DNA from: Bosea vaviloviae
GTDB taxonomy: Bacteria > Pseudomonadota > Alphaproteobacteria > Rhizobiales > Beijerinckiaceae
Direction of reading: 5' to 3'
DNA: 64,000 bases
Assembly (NCBI RefSeq): GCF_001741865.1
Contig: NZ_CP017147.1
Span: forward strand, 2,781,001 to 2,845,000
Shown here: positions 52,794 through 62,600 of the stretch, piece by piece
How the letters are laid out: each line of letters opens with the position of its first letter
Position numbering within the stretch: the stretch's first letter is position 1
Position numbers and translations under genes: made by a program
The notes under the pieces: model-generated
What the model was told of the DNA's origin: nothing
What the model saw: the letters and a program-made list of their open reading frames with translations, nothing else
Database searches by the model: none

Positions 52794-54143
52794 ATGAGAC
52801 TTCTCTCGCATCTCAACAGCTGGCTTACGGAGCCGACCACAGGCACCGGGCTTGGCGAAATCCAGCGTGGCGAGGCCGTGCCGCGACTGGCGAAGTTGGT
52901 AGTCCTTTTCGTTGGCTTGCTTATGCTGTTGCTGGGGCTCTGGGCCGGGCTGACCCAGCTCGAAGAGGTCACGCGCGGCTCCGGCCGAGTCATTCCGTCT
53001 AGCCGCGTACAAGTGATTCAGACGCCCGAGGCCGGCGTCGTCCGCGAAATCCCTGTCAGGCTTGGCCAGCGCATCCACCGTGGTGATCTGCTGATGCGCC
53101 TCGAGGATACGCCGAATGCCACGCGCGCCAACGAAGTCGAGGCACAGGCGCGCGCTCTCAGCGCCCAGATTGCGCGTCTGGAGATCGAGGCGTCAGGTCA
53201 GGATACACCTTATCAATGCCCGCCTCGCGTAGCAGAGACCGCGATCGCGGTCTGTGAGAACGAGGAGCGCCTGTTGGCGCTGCGCAAGGAAAACTTGAAT
53301 ACGCGGCTTGAAGTCTTTCGCCAGCGCGTCCAGCAGCGCCGCCAGGAGGTCGCCGAAACCGTCGCCAACATGAACCGCTTTGCCGAGGGCTTGAAGCTGT
53401 CCGAGCGCGAGATGCGGCTTGTCGGTCCGTTGGTGAGCCGCAATCTGGTTTCACAAATGGAATCGCTGCGCGTGGAGCGGCAGCTTGTCGAGTTCCGCGG
53501 CCAGGTTGCCACAGGAACCGAAACGCTCGTCAGGCTCAAATCGAACTTGTTGGAGGCAGAGCTGCAAGTTGATGAACAAGTCATCCAGTCCCGGCGCGAA
53601 GCGGCCGGTGAACTGACAACCCGCAAATCCGAATTCTCCGTGATCGATCAGACCTTGCGCGGTGCAGAGCAGCGTGTCGCGCGAACCGATATCAGGGCGC
53701 CGGTCGAGGGCATCATCAACGCCCTGCCGATCACGACGGTGGGGGCGTTCCTGAATGCCGGCGAGAAGGTGGTTGAAATCGTTCCGCTGGAGGACAAGCT
53801 GCTGGTCGAAGCGCGCATTCGCCCGTCCGATATCGCCTTCATCACGCTCAACCAGCGCGCCATAGTCAAGGTGACGGCGTACGACTTCTTTCAGTATGGC
53901 GGGCTGTCGGGCACAGTCGAACACGTTTCGGCGGACAGCCTCTATGACAGCAATGCCAAAGAGAATTTCTACGCCGTCATCGTCAGGACTGATGAAGCCG
54001 CGCTGAAGCGGGGCGGAGTCGAGTTTCCCATCATTCCGGGCATGATCACCGATGTCGACATCATCACCGGGCACAAGTCGATTCTGACCTATCTTCTGAA
54101 GCCGATCAACCGCGCCTGGCGCGAGGCTTTGCGTGAGCGCTGA
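52794..54143 (+). CDS. HlyD-family type I secretion adaptor
   Basis: A 449-residue membrane-fusion protein linking the ABC exporter to the outer-membrane channel. It has a short cytoplasmic N-terminus, one membrane helix (LVVLFVGLLMLLLGLWAGL), a lipoyl/barrel half (SSRVQVIQTPEAGVVREIPV), a long periplasmic coiled-coil (about 110-290) and the closing half with TDIRAPVEGIINALPITTVG and the C-terminal SILTYLLKPINRAWREALRE. This resembles LapC. The RHH protein gene overlaps its end. Confidence 0.94.
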   Translation: MRLLSHLNSWLTEPTTGTGLGEIQRGEAVPRLAKLVVLFVGLLMLLLGLWAGLTQLEEVTRGSGRVIPSSRVQVIQTPEAGVVREIPVRLGQRIHRGDLLMRLEDTPNATRANEVEAQARALSAQIARLEIEASGQDTPYQCPPRVAETAIAVCENEERLLALRKENLNTRLEVFRQRVQQRRQEVAETVANMNRFAEGLKLSEREMRLVGPLVSRNLVSQMESLRVERQLVEFRGQVATGTETLVRLKSNLLEAELQVDEQVIQSRREAAGELTTRKSEFSVIDQTLRGAEQRVARTDIRAPVEGIINALPITTVGAFLNAGEKVVEIVPLEDKLLVEARIRPSDIAFITLNQRAIVKVTAYDFFQYGGLSGTVEHVSADSLYDSNAKENFYAVIVRTDEAALKRGGVEFPIIPGMITDVDIITGHKSILTYLLKPINRAWREALRER

Positions 54144-54759
54144 GGCATTGCCGAGCGAAACCGGACTGACGACCGGCAGAGCGCTTGCCCGCCGAACGCG
54201 CATCCTGTCATTCGGGGGCAGGCGACACATCTTTGCCCTTGAGGAGCCGTTCTGGACCAGCCTTGAACAGATGGCCGCCCGGCAGTCGGTCAAGCTCAGT
54301 CAGCTGATCAGCATGGTGCTCGCCGAACATGCCGGAGAGAACCAGACCTCTCTCCTTCGCGCCGCCGTCGTCAGATGGCTCCTTGATGAATGCGACCGAC
54401 ACTATGCCATTCTGTTGTCGTCGATCCGCGGGATCCTGTCCGCCATTCCAGCACCAGCCGTCGCGATGACGGACAAGCAGCAGGTTATCGCGCAAAACCT
54501 GCCTTTCGCCCGTCTTCTCGATGAGCGCCTGCAAAGTGAAGGCGATACGAACCCGGAGCTGACGCTCAGGCTGAATGTGCCCCCGGCTCGGCTGATCGCA
54601 CTGCTGACGGTCGACCCGCATCGCGCGATTGGCGTTCCCTTCACGCTTCGCTCCTCAATTCGGAAGATCAGCGGCATCATGAACACGTCCGTCATCGACC
54701 CCACGGGAGAAAAACCGGTATTCATGTGCGTTGTGCGCAGCGTCGAGGGCGTAAACTAG
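54133..54759 (+). CDS. Ribbon-helix-helix domain protein coupled to the adaptor gene
   Basis: A 208-residue protein. Residues about 30-85 match the RHH_4-type ribbon-helix-helix domain (RRHIFALEEPFWTSLEQMAA, LSQLISMVLAE, SLLRAAVVRWLLDE). The C-terminal half resembles a PAS-like fold (AIPAPAVAMTDKQQVIAQNL, then TLRSSIRKISGIMNTSVI). A GTG start overlaps the HlyD stop by 11 nt, so it is translationally coupled. It is probably a dedicated regulator of the secretion locus. The stop TAG overlaps the dispersed repeat at 54758. Confidence 0.75.
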   Translation: MSAEALPSETGLTTGRALARRTRILSFGGRRHIFALEEPFWTSLEQMAARQSVKLSQLISMVLAEHAGENQTSLLRAAVVRWLLDECDRHYAILLSSIRGILSAIPAPAVAMTDKQQVIAQNLPFARLLDERLQSEGDTNPELTLRLNVPPARLIALLTVDPHRAIGVPFTLRSSIRKISGIMNTSVIDPTGEKPVFMCVVRSVEGVN

Positions 54760-54816
54760 AGCGTTTTCGAGCGAAGTGGGCACCGGTTCGCGTGAAGTAA
54801 ACGCGTCAAAACGACA
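54758..54816. repeat. GAGC-type dispersed repeat, truncated, inverted
   Basis: AGAGCGTTTTCGAGCGAAG, GGCACCGGTTCGCGTGAAG and AACGCGTCAAAACGA correspond to the right half of copies A and B on the opposite strand. It starts on the stop codon of the RHH gene. Confidence 0.75.
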
Positions 54817-54922
54817 GCCTCGAGGCTGCAAGGAACCATAGGGTCGATTGAGATAGGGTTGCGCGTCAATGGGGCCGCGCCCAAAAGCTTGGCTTTTGCG
54901 CAAGAGCGTCCTGCGATGCCGA

Positions 54923-57097
54923 TCAGCCCGCCGCCGCGGCCGTCGTACTGGCAAGTCGCTGCAGCACAGCGTCCCGCGGGCCATCTGCGACCACCTGGCC
55001 GCCTTCAATAACCACGATCCTGTCGACCAGCGACAGGACGGCGTTGCGATGCGTGGTTACCACGAGCGTTGTTTCAGGGGTCAGCGACGTGCGCAGCCTT
55101 GCCACAAAGAGCCGCTCGGTCGCCATGTCCATCGAGCTGGTGGGATCGTCGAGGAACAGAACCTTGCCGCGGCGCAAGAAAGCCCGCGCCAGCGCCACCA
55201 TATGACGTTGACCGCTTGAGAGGAGCCCGCCGCGTTCACCCACCGGCAGTGCGTAGCCTTGGGGATGGCGCGCCGCGAACTCGTCGACTCCAGCAAGTTT
55301 AGCAGCCGCTACCAGCTCCGCATCGGAGCTCTCAGGGCTGGCAAGCAATAGGTTTTCTCGCAGGGAGCCATGAAACAGATCGGCCTCCTGGCCGATGAAG
55401 TTGATCCGACGACGAATGACGTGCGGGTGATATTGCCGGATATCCACGCCATCGATGAGGATATCGCCGGCGGCGACGTCATAGAGGCGGATCAGCAAAC
55501 GCCCCAGAGTCGTCTTGCCCACACCGACCCGACCCAGGATGGCGACCCGCTCGCCGGGCTTGATCGTCAGGTTGAAGCCTTCGAGAATGGCCTGTCCAGT
55601 CGGCTCGTAGCGGAAACCGACACGTCGGAATTCGATATGACCCATCTCGATATCGCGGGCGACAAGAAGCCGCTCGTCGACCCGTTCGTCGGGCAGGTTC
55701 ATGACGTCGTCGAGCGAATCCAGCGCGGAGAAGGCCTGGCGCACGCGGGTGAGGCTGATGGCGAGCTGGCCGGCGGGGCCAACGGCACGCCCTGCCAGCA
55801 TGGAACAGGCAATGATACCACCGACGGTAATCATGGACAGGTCGAAGAGATAGGCTCCGATCACGATGATGCTGACGGTCGTCAGGAACTGCATCGCATA
55901 GGCAATGGTCGCGGCGTAGGCCGATAGCCCCTTGATGCGCTCGGATGAGAACGAGGCCTCACGCGAGATCATGTCCCATTTTCGCAGCAGGACGCCCTCG
56001 GCGCCCAGGCTCTTGATGGTCTCGAGCCCCGAAAGCATCTCCACCATGAGAGAATGCCGTTGCGCTTGGGTATAGCGCGCGCGCGCCAGCTCATTGCCCA
56101 TCAACTTCTGGATCACAAGACCGACGACGATCATGATCGCAAGAACCGCCACTGGTACAAAGGCCAGAGGCCAGGCTATCCAGGCAATGACGGCAACGAA
56201 TATGATCGCAAAAAAGATGTCGATCAGGAAGACAATGGTGTTGGACGCAAAGAAATCCCGGATGAATTCATACTCATTCAACCGTTGCGTCATGGCGCCG
56301 GTCGTCGCCGCGCGCGATGCGAAGCGTGTATTGAGTACGCGCTCCATCATGCTGCTTGAGATGCTTAAATCGATACGGCGTGTGACGTAGTCGATCAGGT
56401 TTGTTCGGACGACCCGCAACACAAAATCGAACAGAAGCCCGATCATCACGCCGGCCGACAGCACCCATAATGTTGTGAAGGCCTTGTTGGGCAGGACCCG
56501 ATCATAGACATTCATCGTAAAAAGCGGCGTGCTCAGTGCGAGCAGGTTCACGATGACCGTCGCTAAGAAGATGTAGCCATGCGTTCGCCAAAAGCGGGCA
56601 AGGTTGCCCCAAAACCAGTGCGGAGGCTGGTTTTCCGTGCCTTTCAGCCCAAGCCTTTGACCGCTCGGTCTCAGGGAGGCCAAGGTTTCCTGAAGCGACA
56701 GATCGACCAGGGTTTTGACGACGCAAGAGTTTTTGCGCTCCGGCAGATAGAGGTCGATCTCTCCGCCATCACGCATCTGCTCTATCAGGAGCGGGCGGCC
56801 ATCCGGTCGCCATGCGATTGCTGGTGCATCTGCTGCGATGAGTTCGTTGATCGGCTGCTTGATCCAGGTCACGCCGATCTCGATCTTCGCGGCGGCGCGC
56901 ACCATCAGGTCCTGCGTGAACCCTTCCGGATCGAGAGGGAGGCCTGCCATGAGAATGGCGTGCGAGTTCGGTCGCTCGAATAAAACGGCAGCCCTCTGCA
57001 GGCATAGGAATAGAAGGTCGTCAGATAACGGCGAAACCCCAGCAGGCTTAAGAGCGTCCTCTACAGCCGCTTCAAGAGATGACAAGGTCGCTTTCAA
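54923..57097 (-). CDS. Type I secretion ABC exporter (LapB-like)
   Basis: A 724-residue permease/ATPase. The N-terminal 140 residues are a degenerate C39-like domain without a catalytic Cys-His pair, as in LapB/HlyB-type exporters. A six-helix membrane domain follows (YIFLATVIVNLLALSTPLFT onward), then the ATPase: Walker A ILGRVGVGKTTLGRL (near 522), signature GLLSSGQRHMVALARA (near 624), Walker B VLFLDDPTSSMD and H-loop VVTTHR. Walker B has Asp in place of the usual catalytic Glu (LDDP), as is common in LapB-type proteins. TTG at 57097, 18 bp after the TolC-like stop, is the only good start. Confidence 0.93.
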   Translation of the reverse strand: MKATLSSLEAAVEDALKPAGVSPLSDDLLFLCLQRAAVLFERPNSHAILMAGLPLDPEGFTQDLMVRAAAKIEIGVTWIKQPINELIAADAPAIAWRPDGRPLLIEQMRDGGEIDLYLPERKNSCVVKTLVDLSLQETLASLRPSGQRLGLKGTENQPPHWFWGNLARFWRTHGYIFLATVIVNLLALSTPLFTMNVYDRVLPNKAFTTLWVLSAGVMIGLLFDFVLRVVRTNLIDYVTRRIDLSISSSMMERVLNTRFASRAATTGAMTQRLNEYEFIRDFFASNTIVFLIDIFFAIIFVAVIAWIAWPLAFVPVAVLAIMIVVGLVIQKLMGNELARARYTQAQRHSLMVEMLSGLETIKSLGAEGVLLRKWDMISREASFSSERIKGLSAYAATIAYAMQFLTTVSIIVIGAYLFDLSMITVGGIIACSMLAGRAVGPAGQLAISLTRVRQAFSALDSLDDVMNLPDERVDERLLVARDIEMGHIEFRRVGFRYEPTGQAILEGFNLTIKPGERVAILGRVGVGKTTLGRLLIRLYDVAAGDILIDGVDIRQYHPHVIRRRINFIGQEADLFHGSLRENLLLASPESSDAELVAAAKLAGVDEFAARHPQGYALPVGERGGLLSSGQRHMVALARAFLRRGKVLFLDDPTSSMDMATERLFVARLRTSLTPETTLVVTTHRNAVLSLVDRIVVIEGGQVVADGPRDAVLQRLASTTAAAAG

Positions 57098-57115
57098 TCA
57101 GATCTCGCTGCAAGC

Positions 57116-58561
57116 TCACTGGAGAGCCCCCTGGGGCAGCCAGGGCCGAGCACCGGGGGGAGGGGGAGAACGCTGCGGAAGCCGGGACGCGGACTCGGTT
57201 GGAGGCACGCCTGAGTCATCGCGCGCATAGGTCGTCGCATGCGCTGAGGGAGCGAGCCCCAGAGATTTAACCAGTTGTCCCGTTGACGCCAGGATCCGAT
57301 ACTCGGCGAATAGCGCCGATGTCCTTGCCGTCTCCAGCAGAACCTCAGCATTGTACCGAGTGTTCTGCGCATCGAGAAGGTCCAGAAGCGAGCGGCGGCC
57401 AACCGCGAATTGCTCATTGTAACCGGATACCACGCGATTGCCGGCGGAAAGCTGACGGTCCAAAGCCGACGAAAGTTCCAGCTGGCGCGACCTGCGATCG
57501 AAGGAGAGTTTGACCGCTTCACGAACTTCGCGAAGAACCTGGTCGCGGGCGAACTGGGCTTCGGAGACGCGTTTGGTCTGCTCCTGGATATTGGCCTCGT
57601 CGATCCCGCCATTATAGAGGTTCCAACGCATCACGGCGCGGCCCTGTGCGTCGTTGGTGCGCCCGGCGACGCCATCGACGTCCCGCCCGACGCGACCGCG
57701 GGCTTCGAGGAAGACCTCAGGCGCCAATTTTGCGCGAGCGGCGCGGACGAGGGCGTTGGCGGCATCGATCTCGGCATTCGAGATGCTCAAGCGCGGATTA
57801 TTTCGGACCGCGAGGCCAAGTGCCACGTCAATCGATTTCGGCAACTTGGACGCAAGCGAGCCGGGCGTGGAGGGGCGCGACAGGTTTATCCCCACCAGGC
57901 GAGTAAACCTGATCTGAGCCGCGCTGAGCTCTTGCTTGGCTTCGATCAGTCGTGCCCGCGCTCCCAGGACGCGTTCTTCGCCTTGCCGCAGGTCAGCATC
58001 GGTCAATGATCCGCTCGATACGTTCGTGCGGATGCGTGAGAGCGTATCGCCCAAGAACGAGACGTTCTTCTCTGCGATGCCGACTAGGCGACGTTGCAGG
58101 ATGCCTTCCATGTATTCACGGGTTACCTCGAGCGCGAGGAATTCGGAGCGCTCCCAAACCCGCGTAGCTGCGCCATCGACGCGCGAGGCCTGCCGCTCGA
58201 CTTCGGCCGCCCGGCCACCGCCGTCAAAGATTTTCCAGGTTGCCGTAACTCCGGCTTCGACTGGCGAATAATTGGTCTGAGATGATACCCCTGACGTGAC
58301 GGGCCGTTCCAGATCTCGCCGCCCGGCTGAAGTTTCGAGGTCGACCCGCGGCATGTATAAGCCGCGCGCCTGACGCAGCTCGAAGGAGATCGCCTCCTTG
58401 TTCTCGATGGCCTGGCTGATCTGCGGGTTCGTCTTGATCGTCAATGAAACGGCTTCGCGCAGAGACTGCGCCGGCGCTTCAAACGAGAAAGCCACGAGCG
58501 CCGAACATGCCAGGAATAGCTTGCGTCTCGCTTGTCCAGGCTTACGAACTGAATTCAACAT
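57116..58561 (-). CDS. TolC-family outer-membrane channel (LapE-like)
   Basis: A 481-residue outer-membrane efflux protein. It has a signal peptide (KLFLACSALVAFSFEAPAQS) and two TolC repeats, each with a long helical hairpin and beta strands (GLYMPRVDLETSAGRRDLER, VEAGVTATWKIFDGGGRAAE; later KLAPEVFLEARGRVGRDVDG, GRAVMRWNLYNGGIDEANIQ). The C-terminus (FAVGRRSLLDLLDAQNTRYN, then EYRILASTGQLVKSLG) is typical of AggA/LapE-type channels. A Pro/Arg-rich tail ends it. It is the first gene of a two-gene unit with the ABC exporter. The start at 58561 has GGGGGAT upstream. Confidence 0.93.
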   Translation of the reverse strand: MLNSVRKPGQARRKLFLACSALVAFSFEAPAQSLREAVSLTIKTNPQISQAIENKEAISFELRQARGLYMPRVDLETSAGRRDLERPVTSGVSSQTNYSPVEAGVTATWKIFDGGGRAAEVERQASRVDGAATRVWERSEFLALEVTREYMEGILQRRLVGIAEKNVSFLGDTLSRIRTNVSSGSLTDADLRQGEERVLGARARLIEAKQELSAAQIRFTRLVGINLSRPSTPGSLASKLPKSIDVALGLAVRNNPRLSISNAEIDAANALVRAARAKLAPEVFLEARGRVGRDVDGVAGRTNDAQGRAVMRWNLYNGGIDEANIQEQTKRVSEAQFARDQVLREVREAVKLSFDRRSRQLELSSALDRQLSAGNRVVSGYNEQFAVGRRSLLDLLDAQNTRYNAEVLLETARTSALFAEYRILASTGQLVKSLGLAPSAHATTYARDDSGVPPTESASRLPQRSPPPPGARPWLPQGALQ

Positions 58562-58617
58562 ATCCCCCGACCTATTTTTGCGCCGCACAAAGTTGCCCTT
58601 GGCTTATCTGGCGATAG

Positions 58618-58686
58618 TCACACGAGAATTGGTCTGAAATTTATAATTTTTCTAATTAAAATAAAATTACAGGCAAAATTTTTCAC
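58618..58686. promoter_or_regulatory. AT-rich segment upstream of the TolC-like gene
   Basis: A 69-bp stretch rich in A and T (AAATTTATAATTTTTCTAATT, shortened here to its core TTTATAATTTTTC, and AAAATAAAATTACAGG) stands out in this GC-rich DNA. It probably contains the promoter of the tolC-like/ABC unit and may attract silencers such as MucR. Confidence 0.4.
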
Positions 58687-59076
58687 TCAGAATCTATTCA
58701 TTCTGGCGTAATTGCATTCGCAATCACTGAGCCTTTCCACATTGACCTCCCCTCCAGAGAGATATCCGGACGCGATTCCGCATGTGATTCGGGCGAGGTC
58801 GGCCCATTTGATTTTTACGGATCGGCTATATTGAGTGCTGTCGCTTTCGTATACGGCGAGCGACGTCTCATAAAGCTCGTTAGTTTGAATACTCATCGCT
58901 TCCAGCGTCGGCAATGTAGCGATCGCCGACTGGCGACCTGCCGGACAAAATCGTAATACGCTGCGCATGGCTGGAGCATCTTTGGCAGGCCGATGAGAAG
59001 CGATATCCGCGGCCGTTGCTGCTCCTGACGCAAGAAGCGCCGAGAGAATTACGACTAAACCCCCGAATCTTACCAT
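58687..59076 (-). CDS. Small secreted protein, unknown function
   Basis: A 129-residue protein with a signal peptide (GLVVILSALLASGAATAADI, cleavage near ATA). The mature part has a Cys in LRFCPAGRQSA and Cys residues near the end (ARITCGIASGY, LSDCECNYARM). No family is recognised. It lies between the adhesin and secretion genes on the same strand, so a periplasmic or surface role in adhesin handling is possible. The start at 59076 puts the signal peptide at the N-terminus. Confidence 0.6.
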   Translation of the reverse strand: MVRFGGLVVILSALLASGAATAADIASHRPAKDAPAMRSVLRFCPAGRQSAIATLPTLEAMSIQTNELYETSLAVYESDSTQYSRSVKIKWADLARITCGIASGYLSGGEVNVERLSDCECNYARMNRF

Positions 59077-59130
59077 AAGAAACCTGCCTATCGGCCATGC
59101 AAAACGGTCATAAAAGTCGCACGAAGCCTG

Positions 59131-59580
59131 TCACAATTCAAGAGAGTGCCCCAGCGGTAACCACATCCAATCTCCATCCAGCGGAGAATTGACGCAGACC
59201 GTGACCGAATTGTCGCTATCGAAAGCGCGGTTCAACGCAACCGACAGCAACGGCTCTGGCGAGATCCCATCTTCGGGCGGCATCAGCCGCAGGGCAGCCA
59301 ATGCGACGTCACCGGCTGGATCGACAAGCAGTTCGGCCAAGGCTGGGGCAGGCATATCCAAGCCTTGCACAGCCAAGCCTTGCACATCCAGGCCTTGCAC
59401 ATCCAGGCCTTGCACATCCAGGCCTTGCACATCCAGGCCTTGTATATCCAAGCCTTGCATGTCCAAGCCTTGGCTTCGCGCGGCTTCCATCACGACCGCA
59501 AGCGGCAACGGGTCCTCGACAATGTCGGCGAGGGAGAAGACTGCCGAAATGACCTCCGGCGTTGTGTCGTCAGCCGACAT
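59131..59580 (-). CDS. Unknown protein with eight tandem QGLDV repeats
   Basis: A 149-residue protein without signal peptide or membrane segment. Residues about 37-76 are eight consecutive five-residue repeats of the type QGLDV (QGLDM, QGLDI, four QGLDV, QGLAV, QGLDM). The flanks are folded-looking: FSLADIVEDPLPLAVVMEAA before, LAELLVDPAGDVALAALRLM and WMWLPLGHSLEL after. The repeat does not follow the A(D/N)Lxx pattern of pentapeptide-repeat proteins, although the period is the same. It lies 50 bp downstream of the adhesin gene on the same strand and may be co-transcribed with it. Confidence 0.6.
   Translation of the reverse strand: MSADDTTPEVISAVFSLADIVEDPLPLAVVMEAARSQGLDMQGLDIQGLDVQGLDVQGLDVQGLDVQGLAVQGLDMPAPALAELLVDPAGDVALAALRLMPPEDGISPEPLLSVALNRAFDSDNSVTVCVNSPLDGDWMWLPLGHSLEL
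59352..59471. repeat. Eight 15-bp tandem repeats in coding DNA
   Basis: The unit CCTTGCACATCCAGG repeats eight times with few changes and encodes the QGLDV repeats on the minus strand. A period of 15 keeps the frame, so copy number can change without a frameshift. Confidence 0.9.
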
Positions 59581-59636
59581 GCGCGTGCATCCTGACTGTT
59601 TTCACCGTGCTTGAGAGCACGATACCCACCTGATCG

Positions 59637-62600
59637 TTAGGTCACCGTAACATGAGGCTGGTTTTCGTCGAAGATGATTGCGACCTGACCCGCGCCGGGT
59701 GCCGCGGAAAACGTTGCGACTGTGACGAAGGCATTGCCCGCGCCAATGCCGTCAGCGTCGACCTGAAGCTGCGTACCGACAATGTTGGTCGCGGCGTCGG
59801 CCTGCGCTGCGTCCGTCGGCTTGTTGGCGCCAAGCGAGTTAAAGAGGCTCGAGAGATCGACCTTGTCGCCTTCGGCCAGATTATAGTCGGTTATCAGATC
59901 CGGCAGCGCTGCAGACAGTTTCGTTGGGTCGATGATGAAGATATCGGCGGCTGCGCCACCGGTGAGGGTGTTGAAGCCGGTTCCTCCCGAAAGCGTGTCG
60001 GTTCCGCCGCCACTCGACAGGATGTCATTCCCAGCCCCGCCTATGATGACGTCAGCGCCGGACGAGCCCGTCAGCAGATCATCAAAAGCAGATCCGATGA
60101 CACCTTCTATGTTGCGATAGCTATCGGTTCCAAGCCCGGGAGCCGACGCGGCGGTCGCGCTGGAGCTCTGGACGATCGTGAAATTGACGGCCGAACTGGC
60201 ATCGCTGAAGTCGATCAGGTCGATCCCGTTGCCGCCATCGATGATATCGTTGCCGGCTCCGCCGCGAAGCGTGTCGTTGCCATCGCCGCCGTTGAGAACG
60301 TCATTGCCGGCGCGGCCGATGATGATGTCATGACCTCCGCCACCTGACAGATTGTCATTCCCGGACGTGCCATAGATCTGGTCGGCGAGCGTGGCGTCGC
60401 CGCTGACCAGAATGCCGGCATCGCCAGGGTCGTTGTAGAAGAACTCGAACCTGGCGAGGCGTGCCTGGAAATTCCCGCCATTATTGTCAAAGTAATTCAG
60501 CGTCCAGCTATCGCCGGCGGCTGGAGGGTTCGCCGTAAGGAAAGCAGCGAGGGTCACCCCCGTGGCCACGCCCACTCCATTCAGCAGGAAGATATTGGAG
60601 TAGCTGACGGTGGCTTCCATCAGGCCGCTGGTTGCGTTGTAGAACCAGCTTTGCTCGAACGTTCCGGCGGTCGTATCGTCCTCGACGATGACAAATTTGT
60701 TCCCGCCGATCCAGAGCTCGACCTGAACCTCTCTCTCGCGCGCGCTGCCGGCGCTCCCGCCATCGGCAAAGGTGGTCGGGTTCTGTTCGTCTCCAGGGCC
60801 AGGGCCTCCAGGGACCGGCGTCACAATGGGGTTCTGCTGGAAATCGGTTGCGACCCTGATCGTCGCCCCCGAAAGGTTGGCCGTGATGCCATCCACGAAA
60901 GCCTGTGTCAGGGCGAGCGCGGATTGCTGGTTGTTGCCGGATGTCAGGGGCGAGTTCCCGTCTCCGACCTCGCTTGATGTCGCGGGCAGCCGGTTCGGCG
61001 CGACTTCGTGAACGGTGACGGAGTAGTTGACCGGCGTGGTTCCGTCCGTTGCCGAGAGCTGCAACACGGTCGTGGGCGTGTCGATCAGGCCCGCGGTCGG
61101 GCGATAGACGAGATCGTCGAGCAGGTTGATGCCGGCGCTGGGGTTGTAGAGCACCGTATTGGCCGCCAAGGCGACATAGCTGACGCCGTTGAAGTAAAAT
61201 ACGCCGGTCGGTGCGTTCGTCGCGGTGACGATGACATTCTCGACATCGACATCTGTCGGGATGCTCGCCAGCAGGGGATATCCGTTTGTGTAACCGGGCG
61301 TCTGCTGGGACGGGTCGCTCGACAGCCAAACCTGGGTGTTCGCGGCGACCGGCGCGTCGTTCTTTCCGTTGATCGTAATCGTCAACGTCGATGGCGATGG
61401 GTCGCCATCGCCATCCGCCATCACATAGGAGAACACCTCGGTTCGGGTCTCCCCGTCATCGAGCGTTTGAACGGCGTAGCTCGCATTGTTGAGGGTATAG
61501 CTGTAGGAGCCGTCGGCATTCAAGGTCAGCGAGCCATAAGTGCCGACCAGCGCAGTCCCCACCGTGCCCGCGGTTGCGCCGAATGAGACCGCGACCACCG
61601 ACGCTCCATCAGCGCCTTTGGTGTCCGCAACGCCATCCGTTGCGTTGACGTCAGCTCCTCCCAGACCCGTCAGCACATTGCCGTCGGCGACAAGCGGCCC
61701 GTCCTCGGTGACGCTGTCGGTATCGGGACGGGCGGTTGGCCCGTCGTCGAGGAACTGCAGGGCAGCGCCGATCTGGGCTGTGGCCGTGGTGCTGTCATTG
61801 TCGCGATCGGTGATGGTCGCGGTCAGGGTGACCAGGCCCGCCGCCAGGCTGACGGGATCGTTGGGATTGGTCGCGTCGGGATGGCTCAGCGCGCGGATCT
61901 GGTCGAGCGTGACCTGGCCGGCTGCGTCGACCGTGACGGTGAAGACGAGCAGGTTGGAACCCGCGGTGCGGCCCTCGACCACGGTGCCGTTCAGCGAGAG
62001 CACGACGTTCTGGCCCGACGCGACGTCGATCAGGCCCGAGGCCGCCGCGGTGACGGCGAGCGCATAGGTGGTGGTGCCGGCGCCGTCGGCGCCATAGGCC
62101 GGGGTGAACAGCCCCGAGAACGAGGCCTGGGCGTCCGCCGCCAGATTGGTCTCGTCGACGACGAGGCTGGGCGCGACGACGGCGTTGCGCACGATCGAGG
62201 GCCCGTCGTCGAGGAACTGCAGGGCAGCGCCGATCTGGGCTGTGGCCGTGGTGCTGTCATTGTCGCGATCGGTGATGGTCGCGGTCAGGGTGACGAGGCC
62301 CGCCGCCAGGCTGACCGGGTCGTTGGGATTGGTCGCGTCGGGATGGCTCAGCGCGCGGATCTGGTCGAGCGTGACCTGGCCTGCGGCGTCGACCGTGACG
62401 GTGAAGACGAGCAGGTTGGAGCCGGCGGTGCGGCCCTCGACCACGGTGCCGTTCAGCGAGAGCACGACGTTCTGGCCCGACGCGACGTCGATCAGGCCCG
62501 AGGCCGCCGCGGTGACGGCGAGCGCATAGGTGGTGGTGCCGGCGCCGTCGGCGCCATAGGCCGGGGTGAACAGCCCCGAGAACGAGGCCTGGGCGTCCGC

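Noticed and set aside
59352..59471. Short tandem repeats considered as a CRISPR array
   Set aside because: Units are contiguous with no spacers and encode protein repeats in frame.
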